The notes under the pieces: generated by a model | Told to the model about the DNA's origin: nothing | The model's database searches: none | Seen by the model: only the letters and a program-made list of their open reading frames with translations | Position numbers and translations under genes: made by a program | Assembly (NCBI RefSeq): GCF_001500045.1 | Contig: NZ_LQIX01000045.1 | Coordinates: 124,001 to 188,000, forward strand | DNA length: 64,000 bases | Reading direction: 5' to 3' | Source: Mycobacterium sp. GA-1199 | Lineage (GTDB): Bacteria > Actinomycetota > Actinomycetes > Mycobacteriales > Mycobacteriaceae | In this document: one piece after another, positions 33,101 to 40,303 of the stretch | How positions within the stretch are numbered: the first letter of the stretch is position 1 | Layout of the letters: each line of letters opens with the position of its first letter

Positions 33101-35025
33101 CCGTCGTCGGGGTCGGCGACATGAGCGGTGACGTCTTCGGCAACGGCATGTTGCTGTCCAAGCACATTCGCTTGTTGGCCGCCTTCGACCACCGGCACAT
33201 CTTCATCGATCCCGATCCCGACGCGACGCGCTCATGGGACGAGCGCAAGCGCCTGTTCGAGCTGCCCAGGTCCAGCTGGGAGGACTATGACGCCTCGTTG
33301 ATCAGCGAGGGCGGCGGTGTCTACAGCAGGGAACACAAGTCGATTCAGATCAGCCCGCAGGCCCGCGCGGCGCTGGGCATCGACGACAACGTCGACGAGC
33401 TGACGCCGCCCAACCTGATCAAGGCGATTCTGAAGGCCCCCGCCGACCTGTTGTTCAACGGCGGCATCGGCACGTACATCAAGGCCGAAAGCGAATCCGA
33501 CGCCGACGTCGGCGACCGCGCCAACGACCCGGTGCGGGTTAACGGAAACCAGTTGCGTGTCAAGGTGGTCGGTGAGGGCGGCAACCTCGGTGTGACCGCG
33601 CTGGGGCGCATCGAGTTCGACCTCGCGGGCGGCCGCATCAACACCGACGCGCTGGACAACTCGGCCGGTGTCGACTGCTCCGACCATGAGGTCAACATCA
33701 AGATCCTGATCGACTCGCTGGTCACCGCGGGCAAGGTCAGCCCCGAAGACCGCACCGAACTGCTGCTGTCGATGACCGACGAGGTCGGCCGGTTGGTGCT
33801 GCGGGACAACGAAGACCAGAACGATCTGATGGGCACCAGCCGCGCCAACGCGGCAAGCCTGCTGCCGGTGCACTCGCGCATGATCAGGGCCTTCGTCGCC
33901 GACCGCGGCCTCAACCGCGAACTCGAGGCGCTGCCCTCGGAGAAGGAGATCCACCGTCGCACCGAAGCCGGAATCGGTTTGACGTCACCGGAATTGGCGA
34001 CGCTGATGGCTCACGTCAAACTTGCGCTGAAATCCGACGTGCTGGCCAGCGAGCTGCCCGATCAGGAGGTGTTCGCCTCCCGGCTGCCGTGGTACTTCCC
34101 CGAGAAACTGCGTGAGCCGTTTGCCGCGGAGATCCGCTCGCACGAACTGCGCCGCGAGATCGTCACCACCATGCTGGTCAACGACCTCGTCGACACCAGC
34201 GGGATCACCTACGCGTACCGCATCAGCGAGGACGCCGGGGTCGGCCCGGTCGACGCCGTGCGCAGCTACGCCGCGGCCAACGCGATCTTCCGGATCAACG
34301 ACCTCTGGCGGCAGATCCGGGCGGCGGGGGACAACGGCGTTTCGGTTGCGGTGACCGACCGGATGACGCTGGATCTGCGGCGGCTGGTCGACCGGGCCGG
34401 GCGCTGGTTGCTCAACTACCGTCCTCAGCCACTGGCCGTGGGTGCCGAGACCAACCGGTTCGCGGCCAAGGTGGCGGCGCTGACACCGCGGATGTCGGAG
34501 TGGCTGCGCGGCGACGACGAGGCCATCGTGACGAAGGAGGCCGACGATCTCGCCTCGCGCGGAGTACCCAAGGACTTGGCGTACGAGCTGGCCACGGGGC
34601 TCTACCAGTTCAGCCTTCTCGACATCATCGACATCGGGGACATCGTGGAGCGCGAACCCGACGAGGTGGCCGACACCTACTTCGCGCTGATGAACTACCT
34701 CAATACCGACACGTTGCTCACCGCGGTGTCGCGGCTCGAACGCGACGATCGCTGGCATTCGTTGGCGCGTCTGGCGATTCGTGATGACATTTACGGATCG
34801 CTGCGGTCACTGTGTCTGGACGTGCTGGCGGTGGGCGAGCCCGACGAGACGGGTGAGGAGAAGATCGCCGAATGGGAGACCACGAACGGTTCCCGGGTGG
34901 ACCGCGCCCGCCGCACGCTCGACGAGATACATGAAAGCGGTCAGCACGACCTGGCGACGCTGTCGGTGGCGGCGCGTCAGATTCGCAGCATGACACGAAA
35001 CACTGGAACGGGGACTTCTCGATGA
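30136..35025 (+). CDS. gdh: NAD-dependent glutamate dehydrogenase (180-kDa class)
   Basis: The protein has 1,629 residues, the size of the large NAD-specific class. A long N-terminal region with ACT-like regulatory segments (about 1-700) precedes the dehydrogenase core: '[47 protein letters not shown]' holds the glutamate-binding lysines, and '[15 protein letters not shown]' the nucleotide fold. It oxidises glutamate to 2-oxoglutarate and ammonium. Its counterpart is Rv2476c, whose activity in mycobacteria is known to be controlled by GarA. ATG 30136 follows CAGGAG. The downstream thioesterase overlaps its stop (ATGA). Confidence 0.95.
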   Translation: [1629 protein letters not shown]

Positions 35026-35465
35026 CAGGCGCCGACGTTGCTCGCAACACGAGTGGAGCAGGGTTTGTCGCGCCGGTCCATGTGCGGTGGTCGGACATCG
35101 ACATGTACCAGCACATCAACCACGCCACCATGGTGACGATCCTCGAGGAAGCTCGAATCCCGTTCCTGCGTGATCCGTTCGGCCCGGAGATCGAGACGAT
35201 CGGCTTGCTCATCGCCGAGGTCAATATCTCGTACAAGGCTCAACTGCGGCTGATCGATTCGCCGCTGCAGGTGAGCATGTGGTCCAAGCGTGTGCGCTCG
35301 GTCGATTTCACCGTCGGCTACGAGGTGCGATCGGTGGGAGCACCGCCCGACTCCAAGCCGGCCGTGATCGCGGACACCCAGTTGGCCGCCGTGCACATCA
35401 AAGAGCAGCGCTTGCACCGTCTTTCGCAGCAGCAGAAAGAGTATCTGCAGCGCTGGACACGATGA
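35022..35465 (+). CDS. Acyl-CoA thioesterase (hot-dog, 4HBT type)
   Basis: A single hot-dog protein of 147 residues with 'HVRWSDIDMYQHINHATMVTILEEARIPFL', the 4-hydroxybenzoyl-CoA thioesterase signature in which the Asp of 'SDIDMYQHIN' is catalytic. The substrate is probably an acyl-CoA; chain type is not visible. It is coupled to gdh by an ATGA overlap and to the next gene by the same arrangement. Its counterpart is Rv2475c. Confidence 0.87.
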   Translation: MTGADVARNTSGAGFVAPVHVRWSDIDMYQHINHATMVTILEEARIPFLRDPFGPEIETIGLLIAEVNISYKAQLRLIDSPLQVSMWSKRVRSVDFTVGYEVRSVGAPPDSKPAVIADTQLAAVHIKEQRLHRLSQQQKEYLQRWTR

Positions 35466-36121
35466 TGCGGTCCGAGCGGGGCCTCTGGCTGACCGGCCTA
35501 CCGCAGCGCGAAGACCTCGCGACGTTCGCCGAGCGGGCCTTGCGTCTCGACGAAGCCGCGATCATCAGGCTGCGTCAACGGTCCGAGTATGTGCTGGTCG
35601 CCTGGGTCGCAACGGGATTCGATGTGTTGGCCAGCCGGGTCGTCGAGGGCCGGGTCAACCCGCCGGATCTCTGCGCCGGCGCCGACACGCTGGTCGCGGG
35701 TTTGCGGAGTGTGGACGGTACCGGCTTCGTGGAGCCCGGCTTCGCGCTGGATTCCGCCTGGCGCGGAGCGCTTCCGCCGGACTCCGGCTTCGTCCACCTC
35801 GACGATGTGCCCGCCCGCATCGTGCTCGACCTGGCGCAGCGCGGCGGGGCGCTGGCCAAAGAGCATTCCAGCAGTCACGGTCCACCGGTGTCGCTGCTCG
35901 ATCAGGAGGTCGTCGCGGTCACTTCCGACGACGACAGCGTCGGGATCCCGATGAGGTGTGTATTCGCCTTGACGGCAATGGGATTCCTGCCTCAGTCCGG
36001 ATCGGCGGTTGGCGCCGACGAGATCGTACGCGTGCGGGTCACACCGGCGTGGCTGCGCATCGACGCGCGCTTCGGTTCGGTGTACCGGCGCCGCGGCGAC
36101 CCGGCCGTCGTCCTGCGCTGA
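35462..36121 (+). CDS. Conserved actinobacterial protein (Rv2474c-like)
   Basis: The protein has 219 residues, and I do not recognise a named domain. It begins with 'RSERGLWLTGLPQREDLATFAERALRLDEAAIIRLRQR' and ends with 'RVTPAWLRIDARFGSVYRRRGDPAVVLR'. It has no signal peptide or membrane helix. The start overlaps the thioesterase stop (ATGATG, 35462), so it is the third gene of the gdh operon. The order matches Rv2476c-Rv2475c-Rv2474c. A function related to gdh or the thioesterase is only a contextual guess. Confidence 0.8.
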   Translation: MMRSERGLWLTGLPQREDLATFAERALRLDEAAIIRLRQRSEYVLVAWVATGFDVLASRVVEGRVNPPDLCAGADTLVAGLRSVDGTGFVEPGFALDSAWRGALPPDSGFVHLDDVPARIVLDLAQRGGALAKEHSSSHGPPVSLLDQEVVAVTSDDDSVGIPMRCVFALTAMGFLPQSGSAVGADEIVRVRVTPAWLRIDARFGSVYRRRGDPAVVLR

Positions 36122-36142
36122 CTCTTTTGCCGCGTGGGCCCA

Positions 36143-36213
36143 CGCGAAGCTGGGGATGACCGTGTCTGTACACGACACGCCGAAGCATTTCGTACAAACG
36201 CGGTCGCTCGCGG
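36143..36213. repeat. Hairpin element A (solo copy)
   Basis: GACCGTGTCTGTAC (36158-36171) and GTACAAACGCGGTC (36192-36205) form an imperfect inverted repeat (12 of 14), with ACGACACGCCG in the loop and CGCGAG-type outer arms. The same consensus occurs at 39793-39855 and, inverted, at 40227-40293. It lies in the 106-bp gap between convergent genes. Confidence 0.65.
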
Positions 36214-36227
36214 CAGGGCTGGCAGGG

Positions 36228-37793
36228 CTACACCAGCCAGGCGGCGCTGTCGGGCGGCAGGGCGCCGTCGGACACCTCGGCGCTCGCCAGCAGGACCTGA
36301 CCCTCCGGCAGCGGTATCGGTCGCGGGCCCGCGTTCAGCACACACACCAACCCGCCGGTGCGGTGAAACACCAGGCTGTCGGCGGGAGAGTCCAGCCACT
36401 CGACCGTTGACCCGTCGAACTCGGCGCGATGCGAACGCAATTCGAAAGCCCGACGGAAAAACGCGAGCGTCGACGACGGATCGGCCAACTGCCTTTCGAC
36501 CGTCAACGCCGCCCACTCCGGGGGGATCGGCAACCAGGTGTCCGGATTGTCCGAGAACCCGAACGGAGCAGCATCGCCCTCCCACGGCATCGGGATCCGG
36601 CTGCCGTCGCGCCCGCGCCGGGTGCGCCCGGACCGCTCCCACACCGGGTCGCGCAGCGCCTCGTCGGGGAGTTCGACGTTCGGCAGGCCGAGTTCCTCGC
36701 CGTTGTAGATGAACACCGGTCCCGGCAGTGCCAGCATGACCAGAGCCATCGCCTTGGCACGGGCCAGGCCCACGGCACCGCCGCCGTAGCGGGTCGGCAC
36801 GCGGTCGACGTCGTGGTTGGCCAGCGTCCACGTCGGAACGGCGCCCACCAATTCGGCTGCGGCCATCGAGTTCTCGATCGCATGACGGATGTCGGTGGCG
36901 TCGAACGTCGCGCGCAGAAGCCGGAAGTTGAAGCCCAGATGCAGTTCGTCGGGGCGCACATAGCGGGCGAACTGTTCGTTGTCGTAGACCCAGACCTCGC
37001 CGATCGCAACGGATTCCGGATAGTCGTCGAACACCTGCCGGATCCGTCGGTGGATTTCGTGCACGCCGTCGTTGTTGAACCGGGGATCGTCGTCCATCTC
37101 CGCCAGCAGCATCTCCCGTCTCACGACCCTCATGTCGGGAAGCCCGGGCGGCTTGGCCATCCCGTGCGCGACGTCGATGCGGAAGCCGTCGACGCCGCGC
37201 TCGAGCCAGAACCGCAGCGTCTGTTCGAGGTCGTCGAACACCTCGGCGTTCTCCCAGTTGAGGTCGGGCTGCTCGGCGTCGAACAGGTGCAGGTACCACT
37301 GGCCGGGGCTGCCGTCGGCTTCGGTCACCCGAGTCCACGCCGGCCCACCGAAGATCGACACCCAGTTGTTGGGAGGCTGCGACCCCTCGGGCCCGGTTCC
37401 GTCGCGGAAGATGTAGCGCTCGCGCTCCCGGCTGCCCGGGCTCGCCGTCAGGGCCGCCTGAAACCACGGATGCGCGGAGCTGGTGTGGTTGGGTACCAGG
37501 TCCATCGTCACCTTCATGCCCAAGTCATGTGCGGCGGCGATGAGCCGGTCCAACGCAGCCATGCCGCCGAACAGCGGGTCGACGTCGCGCGGGTCGGCCA
37601 CGTCGTAGCCGTTGTCGGCCATCGGCGAGACCATCACCGGGTTGAGCCAGATCGCGTCGACGCCGAGCGCCGTGAGATAATCCAGCCCGGCGATCACGCC
37701 GTCGAGGTCGCCGACGCCGTCACCGTCGCTGTCGCGGAACGAGCGCGGATAGACCTGGTAGAAAAGCGCGTCAGACCACCATCGACCCGTCAT
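36228..37793 (-). CDS. aglA: GH13 alpha-glucosidase
   Basis: The protein has 521 residues. Catalytic GH13 regions are all present: DLVPNHTS (region I), GFRIDVAH with the nucleophile Asp (II), GEVWV with the acid Glu (III) and NHDVDR with the transition-state Asp (IV). It has no signal peptide, so it probably cleaves terminal alpha-glucosyl residues of maltose, sucrose, trehalose or isomaltose derivatives in the cytoplasm. ATG 37793 overlaps the glbO stop by ATGA; the longer open frame upstream belongs to glbO. The counterpart is Rv2471. Confidence 0.92.
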   Translation of the reverse strand: MTGRWWSDALFYQVYPRSFRDSDGDGVGDLDGVIAGLDYLTALGVDAIWLNPVMVSPMADNGYDVADPRDVDPLFGGMAALDRLIAAAHDLGMKVTMDLVPNHTSSAHPWFQAALTASPGSRERERYIFRDGTGPEGSQPPNNWVSIFGGPAWTRVTEADGSPGQWYLHLFDAEQPDLNWENAEVFDDLEQTLRFWLERGVDGFRIDVAHGMAKPPGLPDMRVVRREMLLAEMDDDPRFNNDGVHEIHRRIRQVFDDYPESVAIGEVWVYDNEQFARYVRPDELHLGFNFRLLRATFDATDIRHAIENSMAAAELVGAVPTWTLANHDVDRVPTRYGGGAVGLARAKAMALVMLALPGPVFIYNGEELGLPNVELPDEALRDPVWERSGRTRRGRDGSRIPMPWEGDAAPFGFSDNPDTWLPIPPEWAALTVERQLADPSSTLAFFRRAFELRSHRAEFDGSTVEWLDSPADSLVFHRTGGLVCVLNAGPRPIPLPEGQVLLASAEVSDGALPPDSAAWLV

Positions 37794-38188
37794 CAGAATG
37801 GCGCGTTCACCATCGAATGTGCGGCCATCTCCAGGTAGGCCAGCAACTCTTTGCGGTGCTCGTCGTCGAGCGTGTCCGAGTCGATCTCCGCGACAGCGGT
37901 GTGCATGCACCGAAGCCAGGCGTCGCGTTCGATGTAGCCGATCCGGAACGGGGCGTGGCGCATCCTCAATCGCGGATGCCCACGCTGGTCGGAGTAGGTG
38001 CGAGGGCCGCCCCAGTACTGCTCGAGGAACATTCGCAGCCGCACCTCGGCCGGTCCGAGGTCCTCCTCGGGGTAGAGCGGGCGCAGGATCTCGTCCTCGC
38101 GGACCAACTCGTAGAACCGCGCAACGATCGCGCGGAACGTCTCGTGGCCACCGACTTCGTCGTAGAACGACCTCTGTGGCTGTGTCAC
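37793..38188 (-). CDS. glbO: Group II truncated haemoglobin
   Basis: The protein has 131 residues and keeps the 2-on-2 globin pattern: 'FYDEVGGHETFRAIVARFYELVREDEILRPLYP', 'YWGGPRTYSDQRGHPRLRMRHAPFRI' with the proximal His in MRHAPF, and 'DAWLRCMHTAV' with the group II Trp at G8. It binds oxygen and has been linked to respiratory chain protection in mycobacteria. I chose GTG 38188; the open frame continues 56 codons upstream without homology. It is coupled to aglA by a 4-bp overlap. The counterpart is Rv2470. Confidence 0.92.
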   Translation of the reverse strand: MTQPQRSFYDEVGGHETFRAIVARFYELVREDEILRPLYPEEDLGPAEVRLRMFLEQYWGGPRTYSDQRGHPRLRMRHAPFRIGYIERDAWLRCMHTAVAEIDSDTLDDEHRKELLAYLEMAAHSMVNAPF

Positions 38189-38327
38189 GCCACCATTGTT
38201 CCTTGTTGCTGGATTGGCCAGGTCAGGCGGGCGCGCCACCCGAAGTTCACCGGACTGACCTGCGAACACGTCAAGAATTGTCGTGCGATTCACAGGAATC
38301 CGTGGTGAACTGTCGGACGGAGGACGT

Positions 38328-38996
38328 ATGGCGCATCGCAAGAAAGGCCCGTCCAAAAGGGCCGGACAGCGGAGTCACGGTGCCGCGACCGCCCTATCCG
38401 GGTCGGTGGTATCGGGCGCGCAGACACGCGTCCTCCACAGCGTCGACATCCATCCACCGAGTACCACCGAGGGCTCGATCTGGGGCCGCCGCCGTGTCCT
38501 ACTGCTGAACTCCACCTACGAACCGTTGACCGCTCTGCCCATGCGGCGGGCGGTCATCATGTTGATGTGCGGTAAGGCCGACGTCGTACATGACGATCCC
38601 GGCGGGCCGGTGATCCACTCCGCGACCCGGTCGATCGTGGTGCCCTCGGTGATCCGGTTGCGCTCCTACGTGCGGGTGCCGTACCGGGCGCGCATTCCCA
38701 TGACGCGCGCGGCACTGATGCACCGCGACCGGTTTCGTTGCGCCTACTGCGGCAGCAAGGCCGACACCGTCGACCACGTGGTTCCGCGCAGCCGCGGGGG
38801 AGTGCACTCGTGGGAGAACTGCGTGGCGGCCTGTTCGCCGTGCAATCACCGCAAAGCCGACCGGCTGCTCACCGAGCTGGGGTGGTCGCTGCGCACGGTG
38901 CCCGTTCCGCCGAAGGGGCAGCACTGGCGGCTGCTGTCGAGCGTCAAGGAACTCGACCCGTCGTGGGCCCGATATCTGGGCGAGGGCGCGGCGTAA
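38328..38996 (+). CDS. HNH endonuclease (Rv2469c-like)
   Basis: The protein has 222 residues. The C-terminal zinc-bound HNH domain is intact: CAYCGSKADTVDHVVPRSRGG...ENCVAACSPCNHRKADRL, with both CxxC pairs and the DHV catalytic His. The N-terminal 100 residues ('RRVLLLNSTYEPLTALPMRRAVIMLMCGKADVV') match the widespread, chromosomal HNH family conserved in actinobacteria, whose role is unknown. ATG 38328 follows GGAGGAC. It corresponds to Rv2469c and is distinct from the degenerate HNH protein at 39862. Confidence 0.88.
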   Translation: MAHRKKGPSKRAGQRSHGAATALSGSVVSGAQTRVLHSVDIHPPSTTEGSIWGRRRVLLLNSTYEPLTALPMRRAVIMLMCGKADVVHDDPGGPVIHSATRSIVVPSVIRLRSYVRVPYRARIPMTRAALMHRDRFRCAYCGSKADTVDHVVPRSRGGVHSWENCVAACSPCNHRKADRLLTELGWSLRTVPVPPKGQHWRLLSSVKELDPSWARYLGEGAA

Positions 38997-39008
38997 ACGC
39001 GGCTGGTA

Positions 39009-39014
39009 TACGGT
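39009..39014 (+). promoter_or_regulatory. Candidate -10 box (leaderless ctaJ)
   Basis: TACGGT ends 7 bp before the GTG at 39022, only 25 bp after the HNH stop codon. There is no ribosome site. Confidence 0.4.
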
Positions 39015-39021
39015 TTGCGAC

Positions 39022-39306
39022 GTGAGCACCACAACGACGATCGCGCTACTGACCTTGGTGCCGCTCGGGCTGACGGCTGTACTTGCCCTGTTGATCTGGC
39101 GCAAGAAGGGCCCGCACCCGGCGAGCTACAAGATGTCCGACCCCTGGAAGCACGCCCCGATCCTGTGGGCGTCCGACGAGCCCGCGGACCACGGGCACGC
39201 GACCGGACGCAGTGTGGCGGCCGACAGCGCGGCCCATGGCGGGAACGTCGGTGAACACCAGTCCAACGCGGTGACGATTGGAGGCGGCGTCAGTGGCAAG
39301 TGGTGA
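39022..39306 (+). CDS. ctaJ: aa3 cytochrome oxidase accessory subunit CtaJ
   Basis: The protein has 94 residues, with one N-terminal transmembrane helix (IALLTLVPLGLTAVLALLIW) then 'RKKGPHPASYKMSDPWKHAPILWA' and a polar His/Gly tail. I recognise this as the CtaJ subunit found in the M. smegmatis III-IV supercomplex (MSMEG_4693). The gene lies between the conserved HNH gene and the DUF5130 gene, which it overlaps by 14 bp. The topology is presumably N-out with the tail in the cytoplasm. A single-copy accessory role in complex IV is likely. Confidence 0.75.
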   Translation: MSTTTTIALLTLVPLGLTAVLALLIWRKKGPHPASYKMSDPWKHAPILWASDEPADHGHATGRSVAADSAAHGGNVGEHQSNAVTIGGGVSGKW

Positions 39307-39778
39307 CGTTGCAGTAAGCGGCCATCGGGCCGCGGTCGAGCACACGGACCTTCCGATGGGTTGGGTGGTCACCTCCAGCGGCCGGATCTCCGGTGTCACG
39401 CAGCCGGGCGAACTGTCGCTGGACTACCCCTTCTCGACCAAGGACCTGGTGTTCCTCGACGACGCGCTCAAGTACGGCTCGCGGGCTGCCAAGGCCCGCT
39501 TCGCCGTGTACATCGGCGACCTCGGCGCCGACACCGCGGCCACCGCGCGCGAGATCCTGGGTCAGGTGCCCACCCCGAACAACGCGGTGCTGCTGGCGGT
39601 CTCGCCCGAGCAGCACGCGATCGAGGTGGTCTACGGCGCCGACGTCAAGGGGCGCGGCATCGAGGAGACCGCACCGCTGGGCGTTTCCGCGGCGGCCGCG
39701 TCGTTCAAAGAGGGCAACCTGATGGACGGGTTGATCAGCGCGGTGCGGGTGATGAGCGCCGGCGTCACCCCGGCCTGA
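39293..39778 (+). CDS. DUF5130 (TPM-like) protein
   Basis: The protein has 161 residues from GTG 39293, with GGAGG about 10 bp upstream. 'SLDYPFSTKDLVFLDDALKYGSRAAKARFAVYIGDLG' and 'NNAVLLAVSPEQHAIEVVYGADVKGRGIEETAPLG' match DUF5130, a TPM-phosphatase-like domain found in actinobacteria. No membrane helix or signal is evident. The counterpart is Rv2468c (similar length). Its function is unknown; the 14-bp overlap with ctaJ suggests coordinate expression. Confidence 0.82.
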   Translation: MASGDVAVSGHRAAVEHTDLPMGWVVTSSGRISGVTQPGELSLDYPFSTKDLVFLDDALKYGSRAAKARFAVYIGDLGADTAATAREILGQVPTPNNAVLLAVSPEQHAIEVVYGADVKGRGIEETAPLGVSAAAASFKEGNLMDGLISAVRVMSAGVTPA

Positions 39779-39792
39779 CTCACGCTTCTGTT

Positions 39793-39855
39793 GCGCGAGT
39801 GTGCGTGTCTGCACACGACACGCCGCGGTAAAGCAGCGTTATGCGCACGCTCGTG
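39793..39855. repeat. Hairpin element B (left bound of nuclease cassette 2)
   Basis: CGAGTGTGCGTGTCTG pairs imperfectly with TTATGCGCACGCTCG around CACACGACACGCCG. The element matches A and C. It ends 6 bp before the stop codon of the HNH gene at 39862. Confidence 0.65.
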
Positions 39856-39861
39856 GGCGCG

Positions 39862-40227
39862 TCACGGTGCATCGAGTGCGAGCGCAGCACGAATTTCGAC
39901 GTAACGCTCGAGGAAGCGTCGCTCATCGAGACGCTTGCGCCGCAGCCACGCGGTGACCTCGTCGTTGCACTTGCTGGTGTTGCACGAGGCGCATGCCGGT
40001 ACGACGTTGTCGATCGTGTACCGCCCGCCGCGTGATATCGCCATGACGCAGTCGCGCTGCAGCGCTCGATTTGTCGCGCCGCAATAGGCGCAGCCCTGCC
40101 ACGCGTCCTTGAGGGCTTGCCACTGCGCTGGCGTGAGGTCGTTGTCGACGGCAGCGATTCGACGCTTACGCCTGCGGGCAGCCCTAGCCCGGCGAGTTCT
40201 GCTGACCGCCACGCGCTCAGCATGCAC
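39862..40227 (-). CDS. Degenerate HNH protein between hairpin repeats
   Basis: The protein has 121 residues. A basic N-terminus (RTRRARAARRRKRR) precedes an HNH-like domain with both zinc-ligand pairs (CAYC and CASC). The catalytic His position reads QRDCVMAISRGG instead of the expected DH-V-P-type motif, so the general-base His is Cys and the following Pro is Ala. Catalysis is probably lost or altered. The GTG start sits at the edge of hairpin C and the stop at the edge of hairpin B, so the gene fills the cassette exactly. It is an insertion relative to the conserved Rv2468c-pepN order. Confidence 0.7.
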   Translation of the reverse strand: MHAERVAVSRTRRARAARRRKRRIAAVDNDLTPAQWQALKDAWQGCAYCGATNRALQRDCVMAISRGGRYTIDNVVPACASCNTSKCNDEVTAWLRRKRLDERRFLERYVEIRAALALDAP

Positions 40228-40293
40228 CGCGAGCGACCGCCGTTGTACGCCCGGAGGCGGCGTGTCGCGGCGCAGACACGGTCGCTCGCGCGA
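40227..40293. repeat. Hairpin element C (right bound of nuclease cassette 2)
   Basis: On the minus strand it reads CGCGCGAGCGACCGTGTCTG...CGACACGCCG...GTACAACGGCGGTCGCTCGCG, the same layout as A and B. It is inverted relative to B and ends on the GTG of the HNH gene. Confidence 0.65.
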
Positions 40294-40303
40294 AGAAGGT
40301 GCG

